From assembly GCA_035624785.1 (NCBI GenBank), contig DASPQV010000043.1:93558-157557 (forward strand): a stretch of 64,000 nt of DNA, written 5' to 3'. The notes under the pieces are model-generated. The model was not told the origin of the DNA. It did not search any database and worked only from the letters and a program-made list of their open reading frames with translations. Position 1 is the stretch's first letter. Each line of letters opens with the position of its first letter. This stretch comes from JAJZNI01 sp035624785 (GTDB taxonomy: Bacteria; Chloroflexota; Dormibacteria; Aeolococcales; Aeolococcaceae). Of this stretch, positions 17,161 through 24,944 are shown one piece after another. The position numbers and the translations under genes are program-made.

Positions 17161-17781
17161 CTAACGGTCCGAGAAGCTGAGGATGGCCGCCGGGTTGAGG
17201 AGAGCGAAGCGCCGCTGCACGGCGTGGGTCTCGCTGGAGATGGCGGTAACCCAGAGCGCGGACACATTGGTCAGCGGCAGGAAATCGCAGGGGTGGCTCT
17301 CCAGGTGGCCCTGGAGGGTCTCGCCCGGCTCGAGATGGACGTCGCCGACCAGCGAGAAGGCGATGGTGTTGAAGGCAGCCTGGCGCGCCAGCTTATGGCG
17401 GAACTGGCCCTCCGGTGGTTCCTCAACCGGCTCCTCGAGGGGGCAGAGCAGGATCACCGCGGACTTGGCGATGGTGGTCCGGAGCTCCACGCGGCTGAGC
17501 ACCGGGTAGTTGACGGACAGCGGCTCTGCCCGGGTGTTGCGCAGCAGCAAGTAGCGCTCCGAGCGGTTGACGCTGTCGCTGAGGCGATCAGGCCGGACCA
17601 GCTCCAGCTCGCCGGTCAGCTTCATGAAGGTGGCGTAGAGCTCGACCAGGGCCCAGTCGCTGATCGGTGCGTCCTCCTCTAGCAGGCCGGCCGCACTGTG
17701 GCGGGCTCCCGGGCTGGCCCGCCCAACCAGAAGCACCACACCGCGTTTGGACCCAGCGGGCAGATTGTCCATCCCGCCCAA
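17161..17781 (-). CDS. Unknown soluble protein, 206 residues or shorter
   Basis: I do not recognise it. The well-formed part runs from about MKLTGELELVRPDRLSDSVN to the end: a strand-rich protein with RYLLLRNTRAEPLSVNYPVL, AKSAVILLCPLEEPVEEPP and VHLEPGETLQGHLESHPCDF, the last recalling repeats of small beta-barrel proteins. The N-terminal ~50 residues look low-complexity, so the true start may be ATG 17625 (154 residues); GAGGAGG near 17675 is not followed by a normal start codon. There are no TM segments. It stands just upstream of the respiratory operon in the same direction and may be regulatory or unrelated. Confidence 0.5.
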   Translation of the reverse strand: MGGMDNLPAGSKRGVVLLVGRASPGARHSAAGLLEEDAPISDWALVELYATFMKLTGELELVRPDRLSDSVNRSERYLLLRNTRAEPLSVNYPVLSRVELRTTIAKSAVILLCPLEEPVEEPPEGQFRHKLARQAAFNTIAFSLVGDVHLEPGETLQGHLESHPCDFLPLTNVSALWVTAISSETHAVQRRFALLNPAAILSFSDR

Positions 17782-17925
17782 GAAGCATCTCCGGACCCCG
17801 CCCGCGCGGCGGATGCCCCGGCGGCATCTCGTCCGGAGAATGGGACCGTGTCATTCAGCCAGGTCATCATCGGGTCAGCGTCGTGGACCCGTGGTTCGCC
17901 GAGCAGATCGCGCGGGCCGGGACAC

Positions 17926-18369
17926 TCAGATGGCGGGAACGGAGGCGCGCTGCCAGTGGCGCCGCTGACGCCCGCCCCGGATGACCCCGACGGCGGCGCA
18001 GGCGACGCCGAGCAGGAAGAAGATGACGCTGACCTCCACCTTGGCGAAGCGCGTGCCGAGGTTGGCCTGGGCTCCGAGGATGCCCGTGGAGAAGGGGAAC
18101 AGGCGCGAGAAGGTGGCGTCGTCCACGAAGGACTTCTCGGCGGGGGCCGCCCAGACGCCCAGGGCGATGATCGAGCCCATGAACCAGACCACGGCCGCGA
18201 AGTGCCAGGCGGCCGCCGTCCGCACCCGTCCCTGGCGGGGCCGGCTGGTCATGTAGAAGAGGCCGAGCACCCCTGCCTCGGCGGTGACGTACAGGCCGAA
18301 GAGCAGGAAGGAGAGGAGGAGGGAGAGGGGCTCCGGCCAGGTCATGCCGGTGAGTCCGTTGATCTCCAT
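17926..18369 (-). CDS. Four-TM membrane protein of unknown function
   Basis: 147 residues, with TM helices at about residues 14-35, 50-70, 82-100 and 112-132. Motifs include YVTAEAGVLGLFYMTSRPRQ and FSRLFPFSTGILGAQANLGT. It might belong to uncharacterised oxidase-associated membrane proteins; I cannot place it. ATG 18369 is 10 nt after a TACCAT box, a spacing that recurs in this window and suggests a near-leaderless message. It is divergent from fabH; the 140 bp between them hold a perfect inverted repeat. Confidence 0.55.
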   Translation of the reverse strand: MEINGLTGMTWPEPLSLLLSFLLFGLYVTAEAGVLGLFYMTSRPRQGRVRTAAAWHFAAVVWFMGSIIALGVWAAPAEKSFVDDATFSRLFPFSTGILGAQANLGTRFAKVEVSVIFFLLGVACAAVGVIRGGRQRRHWQRASVPAI

Positions 18370-18471
18370 ACGCTCGGCGATGGTACATGGCCAGGCGTGC
18401 GGGCCGGGCCGGCGACCGTAACCAGCGGGCGCGGCGGCCGCTTCTGGCTGAGCCGGCGTCTTCCCCAGCCG

Positions 18472-18493
18472 GTGGAGCACCGGCGTGCTCCAC
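18472..18493. promoter_or_regulatory. Perfect 9-bp inverted repeat upstream of fabH
   Basis: GTGGAGCAC and GTGCTCCAC face each other across CGGC, in the gap between two divergent genes. A terminator has no use there, so an operator or a 5' structure for the fab operon is more likely. A GATAAT -10-like box follows at 18506-18511. The binding factor is unknown. Confidence 0.4.
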
Positions 18494-18509
18494 AGTCCAC
18501 TTGACGATA

Positions 18510-19523
18510 ATGGGCAATTCCGTGACTCTCCCCGCCACCCTCGACCAGACCAAGACCGTCGCCAGGGAGCGCCGAGCCGGGATCCTCGCGGTCGCCGCCC
18601 ACCTCCCCGAGGCCCTCATCACCAACGCTGACCTCGAGGCCATGGTCGCGACATCCGACACCTGGATCATGGAACGGACAGGGATCCGCCGCCGCCACCG
18701 GGCCGGATCGGGCGAGACGTCCTCGACGATGGGAGCCATCGCCGCACAGCGAGCCCTCGAGCGGTGGGGGGGCGGCGAGGTGGACGCCCTGGTGGTGACC
18801 ACGGTCAACCCGGACACGCTCTTCCCTTCCACCGCCTGCCTGATCCAGCGCCGGCTCGGGCTCGGCGGGATCCCCGCCTTCGACCTCAATGCGGCCTGCA
18901 GCGGTTTCATCTACGGGCTCACCGTCTGCGAGGGCCTGATCCGCTCCGGCGTCGGCGATCACATCCTGCTGGTCGCCGCCGAGGCCATGACGCCGCTGGT
19001 CGACTTCGGCGATCGCTCCACCTGCGTCCTCTTCGGTGACGGGGCGGGGGCCGCGGTGGTCGGCGCGGTCTCGCGCGGCGGCATCAGGGCTCGCCGCCTC
19101 GGCGCCGACGGCGGTCTGGGCCATCTCATCTACTACGGACCGGACGGCGACGATCCGGCGTCCCCCGACCGGATCCGGATGGCCGGCAAAGGCACCTTCA
19201 AGATGGCGGTGGAGCGCTTCTGCGAGGTCACCGCGCAGGTCTGCGCCGACGCCGGCTGGGATCCCGGCGAGATCGACCACTTCGTGCCCCACCAGGCCAA
19301 CCTCCGGATCATCGAGGCCAGCGCCAAACGGCTGGGGCTGCCCATGGAGCGGGTGGTGCTCAACGTAGCGGAGACCGGCAACACCAGCTCAGCCTCCATC
19401 CCCCTGGCCCTCGCCGGGGCCGATGCCGAGGGACGCTTCCGGTCCGGCGACCGGATGGTGGCGGCGGCCTTCGGCGCCGGCGTCACCTGGGCCGCCGTGG
19501 CCTGGGAGTGGGGCGGGGCCTGA
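18510..19523 (+). CDS. fabH: 3-oxoacyl-ACP synthase III
   Basis: 337 residues if ATG 18510 is used, or 333 from GTG 18522. It condenses acetyl-CoA (or branched acyl-CoA) with malonyl-ACP to start fatty acid synthesis. The catalytic triad is in place: Cys in DLNAACSGFIYG, His in DHFVPHQANLRII and Asn in ETGNTSSASIPLAL. It has TWIMERTGIRRRH near the N-terminus and the end motif FGAGVTWAAVAWEW. The GATAAT box overlaps the ATG, so if it is the -10 the message begins near 18518 and GTG 18522 would be the real start. The stop overlaps the ATG of accDA (TGATG). Confidence 0.95.
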   Translation: MGNSVTLPATLDQTKTVARERRAGILAVAAHLPEALITNADLEAMVATSDTWIMERTGIRRRHRAGSGETSSTMGAIAAQRALERWGGGEVDALVVTTVNPDTLFPSTACLIQRRLGLGGIPAFDLNAACSGFIYGLTVCEGLIRSGVGDHILLVAAEAMTPLVDFGDRSTCVLFGDGAGAAVVGAVSRGGIRARRLGADGGLGHLIYYGPDGDDPASPDRIRMAGKGTFKMAVERFCEVTAQVCADAGWDPGEIDHFVPHQANLRIIEASAKRLGLPMERVVLNVAETGNTSSASIPLALAGADAEGRFRSGDRMVAAAFGAGVTWAAVAWEWGGA

Positions 19524-21358
19524 TGCTGGGCCGCATCCCAACGCCCGGCCAGGCCCGGGAACGCCCCCTCCCGGCCCCGGGCCCCCGGCTCCGTCCAGTT
19601 GCCCACGACGACAGCGTCGCCTGCCGCGGATGTGGCCGGCGATTCGTCCTGGAGCGCTATGAGCGGGCCCTGCGCGTCTGCCCCTGGTGCGGTCATCACG
19701 GCCGGGTGCCAGCCGCGGCGCGGGCTGCCCAGCTCGCCGACCCGGGGAGCCTGGAGCTCGTGCCGATGGACGCACCCTGCCGGGACCCTCTCGGTTTCGA
19801 TGACGGCCGGCCCTACCCGGCCCAGGTCGGCGAGGCGCGAGAGAGAACCGGGCTCAGTGAGGCATTCCTGATCGCCAGGGCCAGCTTGGGGGGCGCGCCA
19901 GCCCTCCTCGCCTGCATGGACTTCGGGTTCCTGGGCGGGTCCCTGGGTTCGGCCGCCGGGGAGCTGTTCGCGCGCGGCTGCGAGATCGCGGTGGCCGAGC
20001 GGAGGTCCCTAGTCGTGGTGGCGTCCAGTGGGGGCGCCCGCATGCAGGAGGGGATCGCGTCGCTGGTCCAGATGGCACGCTGCACCGCTGGGGTCAGCCT
20101 GATCTCGGAGGCGGGCCTCCCCCACCTGTCGATACTGGCCGACCCCTGCTTCGGCGGGGTGACCGCGTCCTTCGCGGTGCAGGCGGACGTGATCCTCGCC
20201 GAGCCAGGGGCGCGCATCGGCTTCGCCGGTGGCCGGGTCATCGAGCAGGCCGCCGGGGAGGCGCTGCCCGAAGGCTTCCAGACCTCGGAGTTCCTGCTCA
20301 GCCACGGCATGGTGGACAGCGTGGTGGACCGTCGCGAATTGCGTCCCATGGTCGTCCGCCTGCTCCAGGCCCTCTCCGCCGGCCGGAAGCGCGGCAGCGG
20401 GCTGGGCTGGGGTGAGAAGGCGTTCGACCCGGGGGCCTCCGCCGCCGTCGACACGGTCGCCGCCCTGGTCGGCGTCGCCACCAACCGCGTGGACCGCCAC
20501 GACGAGCCCGGGCAGACCGGCGGCGCGGTGTCGACCGCCGAGCGGGAGCGCCGGGCCTTCGCCGCCGTCGAGCTGGCCCGCCACCCGGGCCGGCCGAGAG
20601 CCCTGCAGCTCATGGACACCGTGTTCCGCGACTTCATCGAGCTGCGCGGGGACCGCCTCTTCGGCGATGACCGGGCGGTGGTGGGTGGTCCAGCTCGGCT
20701 GCGCGGATCGGGCGCGGCCGCCGACCAGGACGCCTGGGTGATGGTCATCGGCCAGGAGAAAGGCACCGATGCCGCCTCGCGAGCCATCCACAACTTCGGG
20801 ATGCCGCATCCCGAGGGATACCGCAAGGCCATCCGGCTGATGCGGCTGGCCGAGAAGTTCGGGCTGCCCCTGATCTGCCTGATCGACACGCCCGCGGCGG
20901 CACCGGGTGTCGGGGCGGAGGAGCGGGGCCAGGCGTGGGCGATCGCGGAGTCGCTGATGACCATGCTCCGGCTGCGAACCCCGGTGATCTCCTGCGTGCT
21001 CTCCGAGGGCGGTTCGGGAGGTGCCCTGGCCCTGGGCATCGCCGATTCGGTGCTGGCCCTGGAGAACGCCGTGTACTGCGTCGCCCCCCCCGAGACGGTG
21101 GCCGCGATCCTCTACCGGGACGCCGCCCAGAAGGCCCGAGCAGCCGCCGCCCAGAGGCCCGGGGTGCGCACCGCTCACGATCTGGGCCTGGTGGACGAGC
21201 TGGTCCCGGAGCCGTCGCCCGGAGCCCACGCCCACCCCGTGGTGGTGGCGGCGGCGCTGCGCGGCGCGCTGGCACGCCATCTGCATGCCCTCGACGGGGT
21301 CCCCGTCGCGGCGCTGCTGCGGCGCCGAGCCGAACGCTACCGCCGCGCCGGCGACTGA
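19523..21358 (+). CDS. accDA: Acetyl-CoA carboxylase carboxyltransferase, fused beta-alpha subunits
   Basis: 611 residues. The first ~300 are AccD: a zinc finger CRGCG-x13-VCPWCG, ASSGGARMQEGIASLVQMAR, GGVTASFAVQADVILAEPGA and IGFAGGRVIEQ. The rest is AccA: LQLMDTVFRDFIELRGDR, MVIGQEKGTD, NFGMPHPEGYRKAIRLM, IDTPAAAPGVGAEERGQAWA and LSEGGSGGALALGIADSVL. The enzyme transfers carboxylate from biotin-carrier protein to acetyl-CoA, giving malonyl-CoA, which FabH uses. In most bacteria the two are separate genes, so the fusion fixes 1:1 stoichiometry. Biotin carboxylase and carrier genes are not in the window. Its 3' end overlaps the convergent GNAT gene by 22 bp. Confidence 0.95.
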   Translation: MLGRIPTPGQARERPLPAPGPRLRPVAHDDSVACRGCGRRFVLERYERALRVCPWCGHHGRVPAAARAAQLADPGSLELVPMDAPCRDPLGFDDGRPYPAQVGEARERTGLSEAFLIARASLGGAPALLACMDFGFLGGSLGSAAGELFARGCEIAVAERRSLVVVASSGGARMQEGIASLVQMARCTAGVSLISEAGLPHLSILADPCFGGVTASFAVQADVILAEPGARIGFAGGRVIEQAAGEALPEGFQTSEFLLSHGMVDSVVDRRELRPMVVRLLQALSAGRKRGSGLGWGEKAFDPGASAAVDTVAALVGVATNRVDRHDEPGQTGGAVSTAERERRAFAAVELARHPGRPRALQLMDTVFRDFIELRGDRLFGDDRAVVGGPARLRGSGAAADQDAWVMVIGQEKGTDAASRAIHNFGMPHPEGYRKAIRLMRLAEKFGLPLICLIDTPAAAPGVGAEERGQAWAIAESLMTMLRLRTPVISCVLSEGGSGGALALGIADSVLALENAVYCVAPPETVAAILYRDAAQKARAAAAQRPGVRTAHDLGLVDELVPEPSPGAHAHPVVVAAALRGALARHLHALDGVPVAALLRRRAERYRRAGD

Positions 21359-21981
21359 GGGCCGCCTTCAGCGGAGGCGCTCGGCTCAGCGCGGTCCTCA
21401 GCGGCGGCTCGAGGATCCGCGTTTGGCGCTCGCGGGCTGGCTGACCGCGGTGACGGGGCGAGGTTTCGCAACCCGGCCGGCGCCAGCCGCTTCTCGAAGA
21501 AGACGGCCGCAAGACCAGCCACCTCCCCCCGACCGGTCTCGACATAGCCCTCGGCGCGGTAGAGAGCGATCGCCGCGGTCTGCCGCTCGGCGGTGTCGAG
21601 CACCAGCCTTGAGTAGCCGAGCCGGCGGGCTCGGGCCTCCAGACGCCGCACCAGGCGACGCCCGATGCCGAGCCGCCAGAGGTCGGGGTGGACCCGCATC
21701 CGGGTGAGCCGCGCCGTGTCCCGATCACCGCGCCGGATCGCCCCCATCGCCACGAGGCGGCCTCCGAAGGTCCCGACCAGGAACTCGCCGCGGTCCTCCA
21801 GATAGACCTCGGGGATGCGGTCGAGGTCCTCGTCCCAGGTTCCGCTGCCCCCGTGGGCGCCGACCGAATTGAGAGCCAGGTCATGGAGCCGGCGCACCGC
21901 CGCGCGGTCCGAGGGCCGGTAGCGACGGAGTGCGACCGAGCCCGCAGACGGCGGCGCTGGAGGTGCGGTGGCAGGAGGCAT
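21337..21981 (-). CDS. GNAT-family N-acetyltransferase
   Basis: 214 residues. The GNAT fold is seen from VALRRYRPSDRAAVRRLHDL through the central strand RLTRMRVHPDLWRLGIGRRL, where R-x-x-x-I-G-x-x-L forms the acetyl-CoA pyrophosphate loop (consensus Q/R-x-x-G-x-G/A), to AIALYRAEGYVETGR. The substrate is unknown. The last ~45 residues are Pro/Ser/Ala rich and overlap the end of accDA. ATG 21981 is taken; GTG 22005 is possible but would nearly touch the divergent HAD start. Confidence 0.8.
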   Translation of the reverse strand: MPPATAPPAPPSAGSVALRRYRPSDRAAVRRLHDLALNSVGAHGGSGTWDEDLDRIPEVYLEDRGEFLVGTFGGRLVAMGAIRRGDRDTARLTRMRVHPDLWRLGIGRRLVRRLEARARRLGYSRLVLDTAERQTAAIALYRAEGYVETGRGEVAGLAAVFFEKRLAPAGLRNLAPSPRSASPRAPNADPRAAAEDRAEPSASAEGGPQSPARR

Positions 21982-21994
21982 GGCGACCGACCTG

Positions 21995-22000
21995 TAGGAT
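21995..22000 (+). promoter_or_regulatory. -10 box TAGGAT of the HAD-MpaB pair
   Basis: The box ends 7 nt before ATG 22008, with no -35 and no Shine-Dalgarno. A start site would fall at or next to the ATG, as in a leaderless message. Confidence 0.4.
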
Positions 22001-22007
22001 CGCACCC

Positions 22008-22757
22008 ATGCCAGCCGACCAGGCGCCGGAGCGGGGAGGGGAATCGCCGCGGCACGTCATCTGGGACTGGAACGGCACGCTGCTGGACGACGCCGCCGCC
22101 GTCATCGAAGCCACGACCGCCGCCTTCGCCGAGGCCGGCATCGCACTGGCCATCACCGAGGCGACCTACCGCCGCCATTTCACCCGGCCGATCCCCCTCT
22201 TCTACGAGCGGCTGCTGGGCCGGGCCGTCGAGCCGGAGGAGTGGCTGCTCCTTGACCGAGGTTTCCACGCCCACTACGGCCGGCTCCAGGAGCGCTGCCG
22301 TCTGGCTCCAGGCGCCCGGGAGGTGCTCGCTGAGATCCGAGCCCGCGGCTGGACCCAGTCGGTCTGCTCCATGCTGCCCCACCAGTACCTGATGCCCGCC
22401 CTGGAGCGACACCGGATCCGCGGCTACTTCTCGCGCGTCGACGGGCTGCGAGGGGACGAGCGCGGCGGGGCGAAGCTGGCCCACCTGAACCTCCACCTGG
22501 AACGGCTCGCGGTGCGGCGGTCGAGCACGGTTCTGATCGGCGACACGGTCGACGACGCCCTGGCGGCTCGGACCGCGGGCATCGCCTCCGTGCTGGTCGA
22601 CGGGGGCGCCGGGCTCCACGACTCGGCGGCGATCGCAGCCGCCGGCGCCCCGGTGGCGGAGAGCCTGCCCGAGGCCCTGGCGCTGCTCACCTCGCAGTCC
22701 GCCTGGCCGGCAAACCAGAAGGCCACCTCCCCGGTGCTGGACTGGGCTGGAGGGTGA
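22008..22757 (+). CDS. HAD-superfamily hydrolase (phosphatase-like)
   Basis: 249 residues. HAD motif I is VIWDWNGTLLDD (nucleophile Asp, acid Trp-Asn variant seen in this subfamily), motif II/III region SVCSMLPHQYL and GGAKLAHLNLHLERL, and motif IV IGDTVDDALAARTAG. A helical cap (residues ~25-95) indicates subclass I like phosphoglycolate phosphatase. The substrate is unknown. It is followed by the MpaB-like gene with a 4-bp overlap (GTGA), so the two are co-translated. Confidence 0.85.
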   Translation: MPADQAPERGGESPRHVIWDWNGTLLDDAAAVIEATTAAFAEAGIALAITEATYRRHFTRPIPLFYERLLGRAVEPEEWLLLDRGFHAHYGRLQERCRLAPGAREVLAEIRARGWTQSVCSMLPHQYLMPALERHRIRGYFSRVDGLRGDERGGAKLAHLNLHLERLAVRRSSTVLIGDTVDDALAARTAGIASVLVDGGAGLHDSAAIAAAGAPVAESLPEALALLTSQSAWPANQKATSPVLDWAGG

Positions 22758-23701
22758 GCCGGCTGCCCGGCGTCGCCGACCTCGCCGCTCGCGCCACGGC
22801 AGTTCCGCTGGTCCGGATCCAGCCCATGCCGCTGCGCGACCGGTCGCCTGACCCCGGCATCTTCGGCCCCGGCTCGGTGACCTGGAAGGTGCTGCGCGAG
22901 CCGATCCTGGTGCTGGGTGGCGGCCGAGCCCTGCTCCTCCAGGTCGCCAATCCGCTGGTCGCCCAGGGCGCCATCGACCACAGCAGCTACCGGACCGACC
23001 CGTACGGGCGGCTGCTTCGCACCCTGGAATGGGTGGCGGTGTGCTCGTTCGGCACCACCATCGAGGCCCGCGCGATCTGCCGGAGCGTCAACCGCCTGCA
23101 CGGGAGCGTGCGCGGCCGGCTTCCCCGACGCCACGCCACGGCGGAGCATCGCCCCCGCCGCGCCTACTCGGCCAGGGACCAGAGCCTTCTCACCTGGGTC
23201 CACGCCAGCTTCGTGGACACCATGCTGGTCACCCACGACGCCCTGGTGGGAGGGCTCGCCGACCGCGACCGCGACCGGTTCGTCCGCGAGTGGAACACCG
23301 TGGCCGCGCTCATGGGGGTGCCCGAGGGCGGCCGCTGGTCGAGCCGGGCGGACCTGGCCGGCTACATCGCCGCCGAGATCAGCTCGGGGCGGGTGACGCC
23401 GGGACGGGGATCCCGGGCGGTGGCCGAGACCGTGCTGGCGCCTCCGCTCCCCAGCATCCTGGCCCGGCCGGCATGGCGGCTCCTCGCCTTCACCACCGTC
23501 GGGCTCCTTCCCGACCAGCTCCGCCGCGACTACGGGATCTTCTGGACGCCGGCCCATGACGCCGCCCACCATGGTCTCTGCGCCGGGATGCGCGCTGTCC
23601 ATGCCAGCCTCCCGCGACGCCTGAGGGTGTCCCCGACCCACGACTGGGCGGCGCGCCGGGTGGGCGCGCCGGCGGCCGCGCAGAGGCGGCGCGCGGCCTG
23701 A
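22754..23701 (+). CDS. MpaB/rubber-oxygenase-type (DUF2236) heme oxygenase-like protein
   Basis: 315 residues. It has the family signatures GPGSVTWKVLREPILVLGGG, LLLQVANPLVAQGAIDHSSY, VCSFGTT and LLTWVHASFVDTMLVTHDAL. Members of this family (latex-clearing protein and fungal MpaB) bind heme b via His and some cleave isoprenoid double bonds, but most bacterial ones are uncharacterised. No signal peptide is seen, so the protein should be cytosolic. Basic C-terminus (RRVGAPAAAQRRRAA). The gene is coupled to the HAD hydrolase gene, which suggests joint action on a small lipid or terpenoid, an inference only. Confidence 0.85.
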   Translation: MSRLPGVADLAARATAVPLVRIQPMPLRDRSPDPGIFGPGSVTWKVLREPILVLGGGRALLLQVANPLVAQGAIDHSSYRTDPYGRLLRTLEWVAVCSFGTTIEARAICRSVNRLHGSVRGRLPRRHATAEHRPRRAYSARDQSLLTWVHASFVDTMLVTHDALVGGLADRDRDRFVREWNTVAALMGVPEGGRWSSRADLAGYIAAEISSGRVTPGRGSRAVAETVLAPPLPSILARPAWRLLAFTTVGLLPDQLRRDYGIFWTPAHDAAHHGLCAGMRAVHASLPRRLRVSPTHDWAARRVGAPAAAQRRRAA

Positions 23702-23730
23702 GCCCGCCCCCGCCGGGGCCCCGTCGGGCG

Positions 23731-23760
23731 TTGACCCGCACGGGCGTTCCCTGGTACCGT
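23731..23760 (+). promoter_or_regulatory. Sigma-70-type promoter of the yhaO/yhaN pair
   Basis: TTGACC (23731-23736), an 18-bp spacer and TACCGT (23755-23760). A start near 23767 leaves a ~20-nt leader with GGAA before ATG 23787. Confidence 0.5.
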
Positions 23761-23786
23761 CTTCGCGAACTGACGTTCGTGGAACG

Positions 23787-24944
23787 ATGACCTTCCGCAT
23801 CCTGCACCTCGCCGACCTGCACCTGGAGCGCTCCTTCGCGCAGATGGGGTGCCAGGGGGAGATGGCCAGGCGCCGGCGTCAGGGGCTACGGGAGGCCATG
23901 CGCCGGGCCGGAGAGGCGGCACGGCAGGCCGGTTGCGAGGCGATCACCATCGCCGGGGACCTCTTCGAACACGAGCGGAGCGGCGCCGAGACCGGGCAGT
24001 TCCTGGTCGAGACCTTCGAGAGCTGGGCCCCAATCCGCGTGCTCCTGGCGCCGGGGAACCACGACCCCCTGGTCCCGGGGAGCCCGTACCTCTGCAGCCC
24101 GTGGCCGGCCAACGTCCATCTCTTCCGGCGCAACCACCTCGAGCCCGTGCCGCTTGACGACGGGCTCACCATCTGGGGGCTCGGCCACCAGGAGCCGGCC
24201 TGGACCGGTGACCCACTCGGAGGCGAGCGCGCCTCGCCGGGCGGCGAAACAGGGGTGCACATCGCCCTTTTCCACGGAGCCGAGCTGGGCAGCCGGCCGG
24301 CCGACAAGGCCATCCACGGTCCGTTCACCGCCTCGGAGATCCGCTCCCGCGGCTTTTCCCTTGCCCTCTGCGGGCACTACCACGGTCGCCGCATCGACCT
24401 GCGGGCCGGGCTGGTCTACCCGGGCAGCCCCGAGCCCCTCGGCTTCGACGAGAGCGGCCCTCGCGGCCCGGTGCTGGTGGAGGTCGAGGCCTCGGGAGAG
24501 ATCCGCTGCACCGGCCTGGACACCAACCGCTGGCACGCGGACACGGTCACCTGCCGTCTGGATGGCGTGAGCAACCTCACGGCGGCCATCGACCGGGTCA
24601 GCGCCGAGGTCCTGGCGGCCACTGCGGGCCTCCCCCTGGAACGGACCACGCTCCGCGTCGACCTGGTCGGTGCGGTTCCTCCCAGCGTGGCCATCGACCT
24701 CTTCGACTGGGAGGGCGCGGTGCGGGACACCACCGGCGTGGGCGCCGTCCGCATCCGTGACCAGACCACTCCCGCGCTCGACCTCGAGGCGCTCGCTGGC
24801 GAGGCGACCACCCGCGGAGCATTCGCCCGCATCGCAACGTCGGCGCTGGCGGCGGGGAGCGACGCGGAGGAGAGATCGGTGCTGCGCGACGCTCTCCGCT
24901 ACGGGCTCGAGGCGTTCTCGGGCAGCGAGGTGGGCCTCCGGTGA
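23787..24944 (+). CDS. YhaO/SbcD-like metallophosphoesterase (Mre11 family)
   Basis: 385 residues. The two-metal nuclease motifs are in order: ILHLADLHLER (residues ~5-15), IAGDLFEHE (~55-63), APGNHDPL (~90-97), IALFHGAEL and CGHYHGRRIDL (~195-205). A capping domain of ~150 residues follows. Such proteins are DNA exo/endonucleases that work with an SMC-like ATPase partner, here the gene that starts in the GTGA overlap at 24941. The pair matches the yhaO-yhaN arrangement of Bacillus. Role: probably DNA end processing or repair. Confidence 0.88.
   Translation: MTFRILHLADLHLERSFAQMGCQGEMARRRRQGLREAMRRAGEAARQAGCEAITIAGDLFEHERSGAETGQFLVETFESWAPIRVLLAPGNHDPLVPGSPYLCSPWPANVHLFRRNHLEPVPLDDGLTIWGLGHQEPAWTGDPLGGERASPGGETGVHIALFHGAELGSRPADKAIHGPFTASEIRSRGFSLALCGHYHGRRIDLRAGLVYPGSPEPLGFDESGPRGPVLVEVEASGEIRCTGLDTNRWHADTVTCRLDGVSNLTAAIDRVSAEVLAATAGLPLERTTLRVDLVGAVPPSVAIDLFDWEGAVRDTTGVGAVRIRDQTTPALDLEALAGEATTRGAFARIATSALAAGSDAEERSVLRDALRYGLEAFSGSEVGLR

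Noticed and set aside
19523..19660. Separate zinc-finger gene at the start of accDA
   Set aside because: The Cys pairs are the usual AccD zinc finger in the same frame.
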